From assembly GCF_026914265.1 (NCBI RefSeq), contig NC_069136.1:21574051-21638050 (forward strand): a stretch of 64,000 bases of DNA, given 5' to 3'. The notes under the pieces were generated by a model that was not told the DNA's origin, made no database searches, and saw nothing but the letters and a program-made list of their open reading frames with translations. Position 1 is the stretch's first letter; each line of letters starts with the position of its first letter. Below, one piece after another: positions 20,561 to 36,000 of the stretch. A program made the translations under genes and the position numbers. The DNA is from Mya arenaria (taxonomy: Eukaryota > Mollusca > Bivalvia > Myida > Myidae).

Positions 20561-20904
20561 ATTTATAAGAGGTCATTTTAAACACATATAATGCATGTCG
20601 GGATGAAAACCGTGGTTGCTAACGAAACATGACTAAACTAATGATCATAAATCGTACAGAAACTGCAATCTGAGTTATCGTACATCAGAGTGGTAATGCT
20701 AAAAATAAGCGTACCACACATGTTTAGCATTGTCAAATAAATAGAAATAAGTAAAGATCTGTTCATAAGCTGTACATGCATACATCAGTTGATAAAACTT
20801 TGGGTTGAAAAGTCCTGTTATGTTATGTTATGGTCGATAACGATAGTGTAAGGGGAATGACCTGTATAAAAAGCTATACGCATGTCTGCTTTTTCTTTGG
20901 GTTA

Positions 20905-20945
20905 AAAGGATAGCGCATGCGTAGTAACGCCGGATGACGTGTTTG
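20905..20945 (+). promoter_or_regulatory. Putative TATA-less promoter of TM9SF2: NRF-1-like and CRE/ATF-like sites
   Basis: GCGCATGCG at 20913-20921 is a palindromic NRF-1-type core, and GATGACGTG at 20933-20941 is a CRE/ATF/XBP1-type core. They lie about 80-110 bp upstream of the start codon in a locally CpG-rich patch, an arrangement usual for housekeeping genes. Motif matches only. Confidence 0.45.
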
Positions 20946-21020
20946 GGCCATTTTGCAAACAAAATTGCTGTCAGAGTCATATTGACAATAGTCATTTCCT
21001 GACCACATCAAAGTAAAACA

Positions 21021-24000
21021 ATGATTTTACGGTTAGCTTTAGTGGGAATTATCTTCTGTCTATCGGAGGCATTTTATTTGCCAGGTCTAGCGCCTCAAAC
21101 ATACTGCGAGACGAATGTGGAAAATTGCAAAGTAAGTTTTTGCCGTTGACACGAATTTCCGTCGTAAACTGTGGACGTGGTTACGTTTCAAACGTTTGTC
21201 TTTGATAATTGCAATTTCATAAACTTCAGTTTTAGTTTACTACATATACACTGTGGTTTGGATTTATTAGTGCAATTCATATTTTGTGTCATTGTAACAT
21301 TTGCCAATGAATTGGGAAATTCCGACCCACTGTACATTTGGCCAGGAATGGTTCAAGTTCCAGAAATATTTGGTCTAGAAAGGCCCACTTTAACATGAAA
21401 GAAAAGACCTACATTGTGTTTGATAGCATTTGGGGTGTGTGTCTTTATTGAGGTGAAATAGATAATCGTTATAATGTCCCATTAATGGTTACATTTTGTC
21501 TAAACGTTTCACCGTATCATCATTGAGGTTTAAACCATTTAGGTTCATGGTTGAGGGAGTGAGAAAAATGTGATTAAAGTTATATTTGTTTTACATCTTT
21601 AATTTATGTTGCAAAAAATATGATTAAAAATGGCATCCTTTAATAGGTCACACAATTATGGGGAAAGAAAACAGTGGTCAAAGACAGTTTTTTGAACTGG
21701 GTCTTTCTGAACGGGTCCTACTAAACACTGCAAAGCCAAGCAAAATCTAGCTAAGCAAAGCAAATTCAGTTTTTTTACAAAGTCAGTTTAGTAGCACTTA
21801 TAATCAAAAAGATATCTTTGTTGAATAAATGACTGTATGAGAACAAAAATAAGGCATATTTGCATGCTACAATATCAAATTCAAGCTAGGGCGACCAAGG
21901 TCAAGCAAAGCCTAGCAAAGTCAGTGTTTTTTTAAATGACTTTGTCATATAAATGACTTAATGGGAACGAGAATGAGGCATATTTGCATGATACAATATC
22001 TGAGTCAAGCAGAGTCAAGGAACTTGAAGCAAAGTCTTATTTTTAACAAAGTCAATGAATTAACACGCATAAGTAATATTCAGATAAAAAAAGATGTCTT
22101 TGTTGAATAAATGACTTTATGAGAACGAAAATAAGGCATATTGGCATGCTGGTCTGGTAAACTTAATGGAATATGGGCCTGTAGTGTTTCCACAAATAAT
22201 TATGCACGCTTTGGTGCTGAAAATAAGCTAGTTGTGAAATTCCATAATTTCCGAAGAAAGAAATCAGAATTTTTTTTTAATGATTTTATCTTTATTTTGT
22301 AAACAGTTCTTTCTTTTTTTAGAAATTATTAATGGAATGTTGCTAAATTATCCCAAGAGATCAATCTTAGCAAAGAAGTTACTGTAAGCAAATTATCCTG
22401 CACATTTCTAGCACTTTTTTAATACTCATCCGTTAACTGTCAGTATTTGAACAATTCATAGGCCCCTGGCATCATTCAAATGAAGATGAGAACAAACACC
22501 TATTGATGGTGTGAAATTTTGATTTGGGTTGAAACATGTTTACGCACGAGTGCTGAGTAAATGACTTCTCCTCATTTTCTGACAGTAACTGTACTATGTT
22601 GTAGTTCATTGTTTTTCCTTGTATTTTCAGAAAGATATCCCGATATATGTCAATCGTCTGAACTCCTTGGAAACAGTGATACCTTACGAATATGACAAGT
22701 AATATATTTATTTTTATTTTCATATGAATGTTTTCATCTTTTACAATATAGATCACTATTTATATTAAATTGCTGAGTTAATTGTATACTTTGTGATATA
22801 AAATATTAACTCTCTTATTCTCTCGCTATATATATATATATTTCGTATTTTTTTCCAAAATTTAAATAAATACCAAAAAACACTCGTTTACATTTGAATG
22901 TAGAATTGAGAAATGATGATTAATATTTCCATTTAAACAGAATTGGGAAGGCTTATCAGCTAATTGACTTATTAATGTCTTTCCTATTCCAGGTTTGACC
23001 TGTGTCAGGACACCTCAGAGGAGCATGCGCCAGTTGAGAATCTTGGTCAGGTTGTGTTTGGTGAAAGAATAAAGAAATCACCAATTATGGTAAAATGCTG
23101 GTTCTTTTAAAAAAAATAATAACTTGTTTTCAGTCAATGGGGGGGATCTTTCCGATGCCCAATGTGAATGCCCAAAATTTTGAATTAAAAATCAAAATCA
23201 GAAATTTTATAAATAGAAATCATAATACAAAACCACTTTATTTTTTAAAATGAAAAATCTAGCTTTTTGCATAAATATTAACAGTGTTTCATCATTTATT
23301 AAACATTATGTAAAAAAAAAACACACATAATTTTTGCCATTGGGAACTGATTATGGGCAGTCAAAATAGTTGAAAATAATGCTGAAAAACTTGATATATT
23401 AGGATACTAGGAAATATGCAAGAGTGAGCATGAGTTGTTTCAATTAGTAGATACAATAATTTAAGATATCTCCAAGGCTTACCGGTAATACATGTGATGT
23501 GTAAAAAATGATTGCTCATTTGGTGTTAATTGTATCTATTCATGTGTATGATGATCATTCTATTTTTTTTTTCAGCTTGAGTTTAAGAAGAATGTGGAAT
23601 GTGCGAGTATCTGTATAAAAACATACAAGAAGGATGATAAAGACAGCTCAAAGAAGCTCAACTTCATGCGAAAAAGCATTGAACTGAACTACAATCAGCA
23701 CTGGTAATAAATTGCTGTTTAGATTGTGCATTAAAGAAGCACAAAATAGGTTGATTCCAATTTTTTTTGAATGAATTACATATTTAACTTTTCAACTGAT
23801 TTTAATGATCAAAACAAAACAAAGCATATGATTTGTGTACACATGAAAAATATTACCCTTTATAAATGTGTTTTTTATTGATAGCTATTATCAATTATCT
23901 GGTTACAATGGGCGAAAAAATCCCAGCTTATTAATGGTTAATTATATTTGATTTACCTTTCAAAAATGGGTTTTTAGACCTTACTACAATAGAAAGTGGT

Positions 24001-27000
24001 CCTTTGCACTAGTGTCTGTTGTTTTACCGTACAATGGCCGTATATGTACACAATCATGTATTTCATTCTTGTAGGATCATAGACAACATGCCAGCAACAT
24101 GGTGTTACATTGTTGAAGATGGAAGCACTTACTGCTCACGTGGATTTCCGCTCGGCTGCTTCGTCGATGCCAAGGGAAAGCAGAAGGATAGCTGTGTTAT
24201 GAGTGTAAGTTCTTTACTAAGTGAACAATCGTAATTGCAGTTTTTAGGCCGCATTCATAAGTATCCTAATAAAAAAGTTTGGCTAAGTGAGCAAATGTCT
24301 GTGTTTGTACTTGAATTCAATGAAAATTAACACTGTTTTGACACTTTAAAATGAAAATAAGAAAGAAATTAATAATAATAATAATGATAATAATAATGGC
24401 ATATGAAATAATTGATAAAAACAGAGGGTTTTTAAATCTTTTGTTAAAATTTTGGTAAAATTTCACTAAGTTGATAATTTTCACTAAGAAACTTTATGAA
24501 TAAGGAAATATGGCATTGCTTAAGCCTTGTTAAATGTGCATTTTAAATTGTAACTTTCCTTAACAAGTCCTAAAAATAATCATCATTTCTTGTTGCATTT
24601 TATCTGTATTTTACTGAACATTGTTATGACTTTTTCTCTTTCAGAGTAAATACAGTGAAAAGAGCACATTTTATTTCTTCAATCATGTGGACATTCATGT
24701 TCGCTATCACCCTGGGTCTGGGGAGGAGTGGGGCAAGACTATCCCGACTGGGGGCAGGATTATTTCTGCAAAAATTGTTCCGAAAAGGTAGAAAATTAAT
24801 GTATTTAGTTTTACTGTGTCATACATGTAAATGCAGTTTGACAAGGGCTTTGAAGTACTGATACTTCCAGCATTATGGATAAAACTTGAACAAGTGAATG
24901 ATTGGTGGGTAAAATATCAAAATGTGGTGAAATATCAAAATGTGGTGTTAATGTTTCCCATAACAGCCATGCAAAAGGGTGCTTCCAGACAAAATGGACT
25001 AGTTACAGCACCCTTCCAAAACTCAAAAAAAACATATAAATTGTTTAATTGCTTAAAACTTGTTTTATTTTATTTTAAACTCTTTTTTTTGAGAATTTGC
25101 CCCAGGGTTTAAACTTAATTTTTCTGTATGTTATCTTATTTTGAAATTTGAGGCTTAATCTTAAATAACGATAATGGACTTGAAATTAATGTGTTTGTGT
25201 TCATACCTTACTATTTAATATTTAATTTTCAGCATCAAGTTTGATAACAATGCCAGTGGTAAACAGATGTGCACGGATCAGCTACCCATGGGAGTCAAAG
25301 CTGGAAAGATTGACACAGATGATCTGAAAATCCGCTACACTTATTCAGTAGTTTGGGAGGTATGGACACATTTTTCTTAAGACACCATTTCTATGTCACA
25401 CTTACCAGTACGGGGCTTGCGGCCTTGTGCTAATTTTGAGCACTGCAAAGATAAGGAAAAAGTTGATCATCATTTGCATTTAATTCAGGTAATGATGCTG
25501 GTCTCCATTCATGCAGATGGATGTTACAGAAAAGGGCAGTGGTTCAGCATCCTTTTAAAACATATTTTCTGTATTTCAGGAGGACAGAAACACAAAATGG
25601 TCATCACGATGGGATTACATTCTGGAATCTATGCCCCACACTAACATCCAGTGGTTTAGGTAAGACTTAGATTTAGGGAAAATCATTTTTCTGAGTTTCA
25701 TGTATGATGTAGGTCTTTCTACAAAAATGTTTATGCACAACACCAGTTCACTATACATAGGTTATATATATAAGTAATAAGGTAGGTATGTCATGTATTT
25801 AGCATCATGAACTTTACTTGTTCAAAATCTTCAGGCTTTTTTCTGTTATTACATCTAATGGCTCTTAGATTCACAGTGTCACATTTGGAGCATAATGAAC
25901 TTGCTAAAAATATTCAGGACTTTTCTCCGCCAGGTTGAATGGCTTTTGAACACATAATGTTGTATTTTCAGCATCATGAACTCGCTGGTGATTGTGTTGT
26001 TCCTGTCGGGAATGGTAGCGATGATCATGCTCCGAACTCTCCACAAGGACATCGCCAGATATAACCAGATTGACAATTCTGTATGTACACATAATTGGTT
26101 AAAAGTTCCCTTTTTAGCCTGTTGTTGTTGTTTTTTATGAAAAACTTCCAGACGTGCAGTGTTTTTTTCCGCCTTCCTGAAAGCATAATTTTCCCCCCTT
26201 CCCTGGTAAAAAATCTCTGGGTTAAAAAGAGGAGCATTGAGCTCTTAACATTTTGTAAATGTAGCAATATAGTGCCATTCATGAATTCCATGTGCAAATA
26301 CTTGATTTTTGGCCATTATGCAATCAGGCAACCTCAATTGTAAATGGTTTTTGACAATTTATCATTTTTTAACTCTATTCTTTAATTTATTTATTTTCCC
26401 ATAGGAGGAAGCTCAGGAGGAGTTTGGCTGGAAGCTGGTTCATGGTGACGCATTCCGTCCCCCACGTAAAGGCATGTTGCTGGCCATACTGAATGGCAGT
26501 GGCGTACAGATCTTCTTCATGACTCTTATAACACTAGGTAGGCAGTACTGAATGGCTGGTGTTAAGTTTATTCTATTTCATTTTTGTTTGATTGTGGCAG
26601 CTATTTTTGAGAGAGTTAAAAATAAACCTATTGCGATATATTGTTGTTATTGCTATAGAGAACAACCTTCCGGGTTTTACAATAATCTATTTGTTACATT
26701 CACATGTTTTGATGAGGTAACTTCTCCTTACTACTTTTAACAACAATCAATATCTTGACATTCACATGTTTTGATACGGAAACTCCTCTTCTCGTTTCAG
26801 TGTTTGCGTGTTTAGGGTTCCTCTCACCAGCAAACCGTGGGGCGCTGATGACCTGCTCCCTCGTCCTGTACGTGTGTCTTGGAACACCTGCGGGATACGT
26901 GTCCGCCAGGCTGTATAAAAGTAAGATTTGACTTGTTGTTTAATAGACTGGCCCTAAATTCTCGAGCATTCTTCCATCTTAACAGGAGAAATAAGTGTAC

Positions 27001-30000
27001 ATAAATAAAGAAATATTAAACAAAACATAAGGATATTTAAAGGAGCACAATATAGGTAGATGCAAAAACACTTTTTTCAATTTTAATGAACTCATTTGCC
27101 TTTAATGATAAAAAATAACAAAAAAGCTGATGATTAAGGTACCATCAAAAAAGTAAGGCCAGAGTTTTTTTATCTTTAGATTTACGGGAGATTTTTCAAA
27201 AAGTTGGGTAAGGAGGAGGAAATAAAAATAAAAATAAAATGCATAGAATGTCCCGAAGGAGAAATAAATAAAAATAAAACGGATTTTTCTCCGATTTTTT
27301 TTATTTTTTAAATCTTCTTTTATTATGAAGACAAAACACACCATACTTGTGTCAGCTATTTCATAGGCTGAAAAAAGGGTGATAGATCACCATAAAGTTT
27401 CAAAAGCATAATTATAAGATCCTTTTAATGACTGAAAATATTGACCTCAACACTGTTGAGTTCAAGCGCTCATTAAAATTAATTGTATATATTTGTTCGA
27501 ATGCATCTATGCATATGAGGTGCATATATTATCAACCCATGGATTTTATGAAACATGTCAGTGTAATAAAGAAGTTTAAATGGCCATTTCTAACCTTTTG
27601 CCCACAGTATAAGCATAACCTTTCCATTGTGAAGTAATCAAACATTGAACAAAGTTTCAGACACGGTATAATAAGGAGGTCAAATGTGTTTTTAACGAAA
27701 TAGTACCGTGACAATTTACCGTGATGTGGTTTTGAAATAGAAAAAATAACCAAAAAAAGTTGACGCCCTGATGGAAATTCCTCTTCACTTCAAAGTTTGA
27801 CAGGGCTTACGGATACACAGACAGTCAAAATCTACATTTATGTACTTCACCAAAGAAAATTCGGGAGCATTATGATAAATTTGACAAGTGTTATATGTTT
27901 CAAAAAACCAGGTCTAAGAACTGATTTTAGAAGCAGTCCTGATAAATATCCTAATTCCAGCTATGCCCGTTGGCAATAAGCAACGGATAAGTTTGACTTC
28001 TTGCACTGACTGCCAGATATCTTATGTTCAGATTTTTTCTGTTTTATCGGAAACACACACTATGTTATTATTACATCATTTTCAGTATTCTTTAACGATT
28101 TAAATTCTAATTCATTATTAAACTAATTAACAACTACGAATATCACGATACCTTGTGTTCTTCTCTTCAAATATGTGATCGTGAAGTAGTGTGTTCAATG
28201 CTCCCCAGAGTCAAATTCAGAAAAAAATATCCATTTTGACTATGATGAACACGATATCATTTTGCAGTTTGTGTTTGTCAGAAGCTATACATTTTTGCAC
28301 TGTAATCCAATTCATCCTTGTTAATATACGACGTGCGCCAACGACTTTTAATAGACAAAACAACCCAAGAATTTCTGTCTCCTTATTTTGACCGGAAGTT
28401 TCGCAATCATTCCACGAAACGCGAACAACATACTGAATCTATAAAAAAAATCACAATAAACACGCTTAAAGTTCTCCACGGTTTGATTTAAATAATGAAA
28501 AATAAACATCGGAACGTTTTTGTAGTAAAACATTTCTATATAGCTGCAGAAATTGCGAGAAATAAGGGGTATGACAAAAACTACTTTCACTTTTGACAGG
28601 ACGTTGTTATGGTAACGGGTACCTGTTCTGTTTCCCGCGTATTTCCGACTGGTTTACGTGGTTTGTGCAGTAAAAAGACCTATAATTAATGACAATTGGT
28701 ACACCAGTTGGTTCTGGGATATGGGTTATAGAACACTAATTTTATTTTCTTCTTAACATTGGAGCAACGTTCGTCGGAAAAAATAAAAATAAAACTACGA
28801 AAATGAATTTTATTTTTATTTGGGTTTTGCAATATTTATGTACAGCGCTCCCGTAAATCTAAAGATATAAAAACTCTGGCCTAATTGCCTTTTTAAAATA
28901 TTTCTTTAATTAATAGCTGCAATGCCACAAATTCCCCTGTTAAAAAGTTATAAAATAGCACTATTTTTTATCTGTGCTGATAAATAATCACATTCTATTG
29001 TTGTTTCAGCTTTTGGTGGTGAAAAGTGGAAATCAAATGTTATCTTGACATCTTTCCTATGCCCAGGGTAAGTTTGTCTTAATTTTTTCAGTCAGTTCTT
29101 AGTTCAAAAGCTAAAAGAAAACTTGATAATCAGCTAGGTCAGCTTATTTAAACAAAAGCATTCCTTAAAAGGACTAGAAACCATGATACAATTGCAAGAA
29201 AAAAAACGAAAATTGTCAAAAATGATTTGTTGTGTACAGCGCATGAATCACATCACTTACAACACATTTATTTTTCACCCTTTTTTTGCGATTTTCCCAG
29301 TTCAAATTTACCGTGTTAATCTGCCATTTAAATCAGTTATTTTAAAATCTGGCGTCCGTGTAATAATCAAGTGCATGCTTACTTAACTATTTGAGACAGT
29401 TGAGCTGAAACTTATTGTGAACCCTGCTTTTCAAATACATCTCTGGAAATGTCCATTTAATTTGAAAATAACCTTTTGGATTTTATCAGAATGCAGAATT
29501 ATAAACCCATTTAATCTTCTCCCTTTCAGAATTGTGTTTGCAATATTTTTCATTCTAAACCTGGTGTTATGGATCGAGGGATCGAGTGCCGCTATTCCAT
29601 TTACCACCCTGCTGGCCCTTCTGGCTCTCTGGTTCGGAATTTCCGTGCCTCTGACGTTTGTTGGGGCGTACTTTGGCTTCAAGAAAAGGGTAAGTATTGT
29701 TTAGTTTGTGATGATGGAAATAGTCCAAAAAAAATCAAGCTTCTATTTATAAAAGCTAGTGTTAAAAAGAATCAGCAACAGATTGATGAAGATCTATGTT
29801 AATGATTGTTTATGTGTTATGAAGAAATGGCTAGAAAATAATGGTATATGTCAACTTGTTTTTTATATGCAACGAGATTAACAATCTTAGCAGTTAAAAC
29901 TCATCCGTCTTCATGTTAACCCACCCCAGTTGAGCAAAATAAAGATGTGGTTATATTTTTTTTGAGGGGGGGGGACTGGGGGGATGCATCTTAAAATTTA

Positions 30001-33000
30001 AAGAAACCTTTAAAAAAGAAGGTCCAAAAGGAGACTTCTAGAGGAGGGTTGAAAGTTTCAATGGGAAATCTTTCACAAATTTTTTTACAAGTTATATTTT
30101 GATTTCCAATACACAGAACATATTATCATGAATTTAACCCCATACAAAAGTATTGATGTCTTAGGGTGATATATAAACATTGAAAGTCAAATTAGAGGTC
30201 ATGACTTGAAGTCAATTATTTTTATTTGTCTGTTATTTCAACAGTGCAAACAGATTAACTGCATATGTAAATGACAGACAGTATAGATCTCAGGTTAAAA
30301 TGTGGTCAATATTGATTTAATACTTACTAGCCTGTTTAAAACTATCAAATTGTATACCTTAAAAATAAAAGCCAAACAATTTTAAAGTTTTCCTGGCCAT
30401 AAAGATGCACCTTATTTTATTCATATAATTTTTTTATGACAATGAGCTTGTAATGCTCAAGTCGAAATGTTATGTTTTATCAAGTTTCACCTTATAATTG
30501 AAGAAAATGAGCACTAAAATAAACTTCTAAAGAACATTGTTTAGAAAGAAAATTTGTTCCCATGGTTGAATGTTTTCAGTATTAATACTGAATTTTAGTA
30601 TTTTGTTAAAAGTATCTCCTAGATTTTGTGTTGTGAAAATGGCATTTTCACATATGAAACAACTGATTTTCAGTATTTTTGATTTTTCAAGCTTTTAACC
30701 TTGCTTTCCCACATTTTTATAATTTTAAAGCTACATATTGACATTTAGATGAGAAAAAATATCATTAAAATCATTAAAGCCAAAATTAGTATCTCAATTG
30801 TAATGAAATGTATTTCAATTTTTTAAATGTCTTCAGGCTGCCTGTCTGTCAATATCGTATGTCCAATGATAGTGACATGATAAAATCTAATTTACCTCAC
30901 AGATTTTAATTAGTTGGTACATGTGTATATGTCATGTTGTATTTTATATAATTATTCTGTCTTCTCTTATCGTGGCCTTAAATAAGAAAATTATACCCGA
31001 GGCAACAAATGAAAATTGTCTGGTATATTTCAACTTTTTATTAATACAATTTTTCTGTCTTGTCTTATTCTGACCTTTAATAAGGACATTGTGCCTTGGG
31101 CAATGAATGAAATTGGTAAAATATTTGTAAAATGCATTATTACATGTAAATACATTTGTCTTCTGATTTTGTTGCTCTAAAATCAATATTTGACCTTATC
31201 AGGATGTGTTGAGATCATAATATTTGATCTTATCAGGATGTGTTGAGATCATAATATTTCATCTTATTAGTTTATGTTAATTGGTTTGCAAATTGCATAA
31301 GAACATTTATGACATTATAATTGTTCTGTCAACATTTATTGAATAATTCAATATACTCGGTAATAGATAAAACTTGATAACATCTACAATCTCAACATTT
31401 TTTAAAATGCTTTTATAACTGTCTGTCAACATTTGTAGAATAATTCAATATAATAAATACAACTTGATAACATCTAACATTTTAACAAAAATTTTCAATG
31501 CTTTTACAGTGTTTGATTTACTCAACTCAACTCAAAACACATTTGTTTTTAACCTCCAATTTGCATACAATTGCAATACAGGCATAAATAAAAGACAAAA
31601 AAACAACATTGCAATGATAACCAAGCAAAGAACTAATTTCATATTAAGGCATTATTCTGTTTAAAGGTTAAATTAACCATGACTCCCATTTATATGTCTT
31701 ATATATTTTGAAGTTTATAACATTGACTAAAAAATTATATAATATATCACTGCTATAAGACTAGGTACTATACATATTTTAAACTACTTTTCAGTTTTAC
31801 AAAATAGGAAACATGTTTTAACAGTTTATTATCAATAACTGGTTACTACTAATCTTATGTAATTTGTGTTTGAAAAGTCAGAATTAAGTTTCATAAACAT
31901 AATTTATTTATTTTCTGCATTATTTTTGTGTGATTCAAAAGTCATACTTCTAATGACCCATGATTGGAAATGGACTTTATTTTGTCTTCAAAAGACATTT
32001 TAAGAATTAATATAAATACAGAATTATACAAGTTGTAATCAAAAGAAAATACAGTCATGTTTAAACATGCCTATCGGAAATGTATAGGAGAGGATTAATT
32101 TATGACTGGTATTAAGTGTGATTTCTATCCTCTCATTGAATGTTTTATTTTCAAAGCCTTAATTATTTCTACTTGGTAGAGATCATGTTGCAACCCGTGC
32201 ATTTCTGTTGAAATTTAAATACACCTTCTGCAGAAAAATTGTTTTAAAGAATTGAAAAAATGAGCAGTAAGAATGTACTCTGGCCTTTCTGTAAAAGTAC
32301 AAAAAAAAGAGTAACATTAGGATTGAAGTATTTGAACCATATGCTGATAATTCACCATCTTGCCACTGCTATTGTTAATTAATACCTAAACCAGTTAATA
32401 TGTCACATCAAGTTTGATCACACTTCATGCCATATCCCCCGGCTGGGGGAAAAATCCCCTGGATATCCATCCCTTGGTCTCCCGGTGGGAGATAAAAATC
32501 CCCCGGTAGTTTGATAAATGCCAAAAGGAAACTCTCACAATAAGTGATCAAGTAACATGTATCATAAGAATATAATAAATCATGACATAAAATAATTCTG
32601 TATAATGAAAAAGTTAGTTGTTTTCATAGCAAAATATATGTGAATACATTTGTTCATACTTGCGTCTAAAAATACTTTGAAATTTCTCCAATTTAGACCT
32701 ACTTAAAAATTTCCTCTGAATACTACCTAAATCCCCCTGAATTATCAGCCTTTCTGAACAAATCCCGTGAATGGCTTCCAGAAAATACGGCATGTATAAT
32801 CAAGGGCCATATTAACATATAATTTTTACATATTGGTAAGGGATATCTCTGAACATTATTCTATTTCTTTAACATGGGATTTTGAAAAACACTTGCTGAC
32901 ATTATTTAATCACAAAAATTCATCTTTAATCCATTCGTTTTACAAACATAACAGCAGGGGTTCCATTTAAGGTAGTTTGGAAGTTTTTTACTCCCTAAAA

Positions 33001-36000
33001 ATGGGTTAAAACTTACAAACTTAATCCCTTAGAATTATAAAAACTTTTTTTTAAGAAAACTTATAAAGTTGAAAGCTAGGAAGTTGTACATATCAAAACC
33101 TTGTGTCAACATTACTTTTATTGTCAAAATTTCAATCGGTCTCTAAGTAAAATGAATTATTATAATATAAATATGTGAATTTGGCTTGCTAGAGTTGCAA
33201 ATTTATTGATTTTTAGCTCGACTATTCGAAGAATAAGGAGAGCTATACTACTCCCCCAAGTGTCGGCGTCACCCCTTGTTAAAGGTTTTGCGTGCAAGCA
33301 CACATAGGTTAATATCTCAGCAACTACTTGAGGTATTGCATTGAGACTTGATAATATGGTACTCAACCATCCAACCTACTTTATTAACCAAGTTTGATAA
33401 CTCTACTTTGCATTTAATGCCAATTATAGGCCTTAGAAATTCTGGTTAAGGTTTTGCGTGCAAGCACACTTAGGTTAATATCTCATTTACTGCTTGAGGT
33501 ATTGCATTGAGACCTGATACAATGGTACTCAACCATCCAACCTACTTAATTTACCAAGTTAGATAACTCTAGTTTGCATTTAATGCAAATAATTGCCCTT
33601 TATTATGCGACTTAGAAATTCTGGTTAAGGTCTTCCATGTTAGCACACATAGGATAATATCTCGGCAACTACTTGATGTATTGCATTGAGACTTTATACA
33701 ATGGTATTCAGCCACCCAATCCATTTGAATAATCAAGTTAGATGTTTTGCAAATAATGGCCCTTTACTATTACACTTAAAAATTCTTGATAAAATTTTGC
33801 ATATAACCACATTTATGTTAATATCTCCGCACATCATGTATTGCATTGAAATCTAATCTAACAGTGATCCATGCATGTTTCGCCAAAATTGTTCAATCCT
33901 TACACTGAAAAGCGGCGGAATAGTCGAGCGGGCTGTCTCTGTGACAGCTCTTGTTACCATACTTGGTGAAAAAAGTGGAAACAATTATTGTATTCAGGAG
34001 ACTTAAACTTCCACATTTCATTGAACAACTTCAAAACTGATGGACTGGAAGTTCATACTTCAAATTCTTAATGGAAGCCCTGTAACAGTAAATAACAATA
34101 CAATTTCAAATAGTAATTCAGCCTATGTCATTATCAACACTTAACTGGAAGGAAAGTAACAATGCATTTTTGTAACTTGAGCTTGAACCTAAGGGCTGAT
34201 GATTATGAGCAGTCTCATGTCTCAGCCAAATAACTCACCAGTCAGCCATCATAGTGAAGATCTGTATTTCATTGATATTGTCTATGTACCAGGGGCTGGC
34301 TGTTAAATAGTTTATAATAGCCCTCAAACAATCAATATTTATTGTAGAGTCAGATATTAGAGAAAGTTTAAATCTAGGCCGTCCATTAAAATTTGTTTGA
34401 CTGCTGTGATCCAATCATTTATTAGGGTGTGCTGATTAGGGGACAAATGAAATGCTGTAATAGTTTAATGTGCTAAATATTGACCTCTTACATACATGGG
34501 TCAAGATTCGAGTAAATATTCCCACAATCCTGGATTGTTTGTAAACATGTTCCTCCCTTTTAGCCGATTGAGCACCCTGTGCGCACAAACCAGATACCTC
34601 GTCAAATCCCAGACCAGACCATCTACACGAAACCAATTCCCGGAATCGTCATGGGTGGCGTGCTGCCGTTCGGCTGCATCTTCATTCAACTGTTCTTCAT
34701 TCTCAACAGTATCTGGTACGGAACGTTTTGAAATAAGATTACTTTTAAAACAACTGTAGATGGGACGATTAATAGCTTGGCTGTACAAAAAAATGTTGAG
34801 GTATTGTGATAGCCTTTATGTTGTTTCTGTATCGTCATGCAAAAGCTTTTACCTTGCCTAAACTTAAAAAGATCTTAAAATGAAACTTGGTACACATGTT
34901 CCTAAAGACAATAAGCACATTTATAATAAGGCCCATAACTATTGCTTTTATAATTGTTGAGATTGCCCATGTTACAGGTCAGTACAGACATTCCTCATGA
35001 TTAGTTTCCTGGTTCCTTTGTTAAAACATGTTCCCTCTGATTTTTCCAGGTCAGGGCAGAAATACTACATGTTTGGTTTCCTGTTTAAACATGTTCCCTC
35101 TATTTGTTCCAGGTCAGCGCAGACAAACAACGTGTTTGGTTTCCTGTTCCCTGTTTAAACATGTTCCCTCTATTTGTTCCAGGTCAGTGCAGACAAACAA
35201 CGTGTTTGGTTTCCTGTTCCCTGTTTAAACATGTTCCCTCTATTTGTTCCAGGTCAGCGCAGACAAACAACGTGTTTGGGTTTTTGTTCCCTGATTAAAC
35301 ATGTTTCTTCTATTTGTTCCAGGTCTGCGCAGACAAACAACGTGTTTGGTTTCCTGTTCCCTGTTTAAACATGTTTCTTCTATTTGTTCCAGGTCTGCGC
35401 AGACATACTACATGTTTGGTTTCCTGTTCCTGGTCTTCACCATCCTCATCATCACATGCTCTGAGGCCACCATCCTGCTCTGCTATTTCCATCTATGTGC
35501 TGAGGTAGGAACGCCTTTATATCTTTGTCCTTGGAGAAAGTTAAAATCTAGGACATTTGTAAAAACATGTTTGATTGCTGTGATCCAAACACTTATTACA
35601 GTGTTAAAAGACAACTGAAATGCTGAAATGGTTTATTTATTTTACTTCTACTTCTACTTTTAATTCTGACCTTTGACATATATGGTCATAGACATAAAGA
35701 CACGTTGATATAGTATGTGGGTAGCACAATTAAGGCTTGAACACATTTTTGCTTAGCCGTTATTCCTTGAAAATAGTCTTGGTGTGGTTGAAGTTGTTGT
35801 TGTTTGTTGCATTGGCATGCAAAACCTTTAAGCTTTGCCATTACTAAAATTGCAGTTCATGAAAAATACAATTTAAAGTTATATATATCTCACATGACCT
35901 TCCTATATTCTCATACACTCATTATGGGCAATTTCATACTGCCACATGACATTTTTTGACCAGTTGACACGATACTGTCACAAAGAATGGGCATCTTAAA

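Noticed and set aside
35028..35508. Several overlapping frames of 60-105 aa before TM9SF2 exon 15
   Set aside because: They arise from the 70-bp exon-boundary minisatellite; only the last copy is the true exon.
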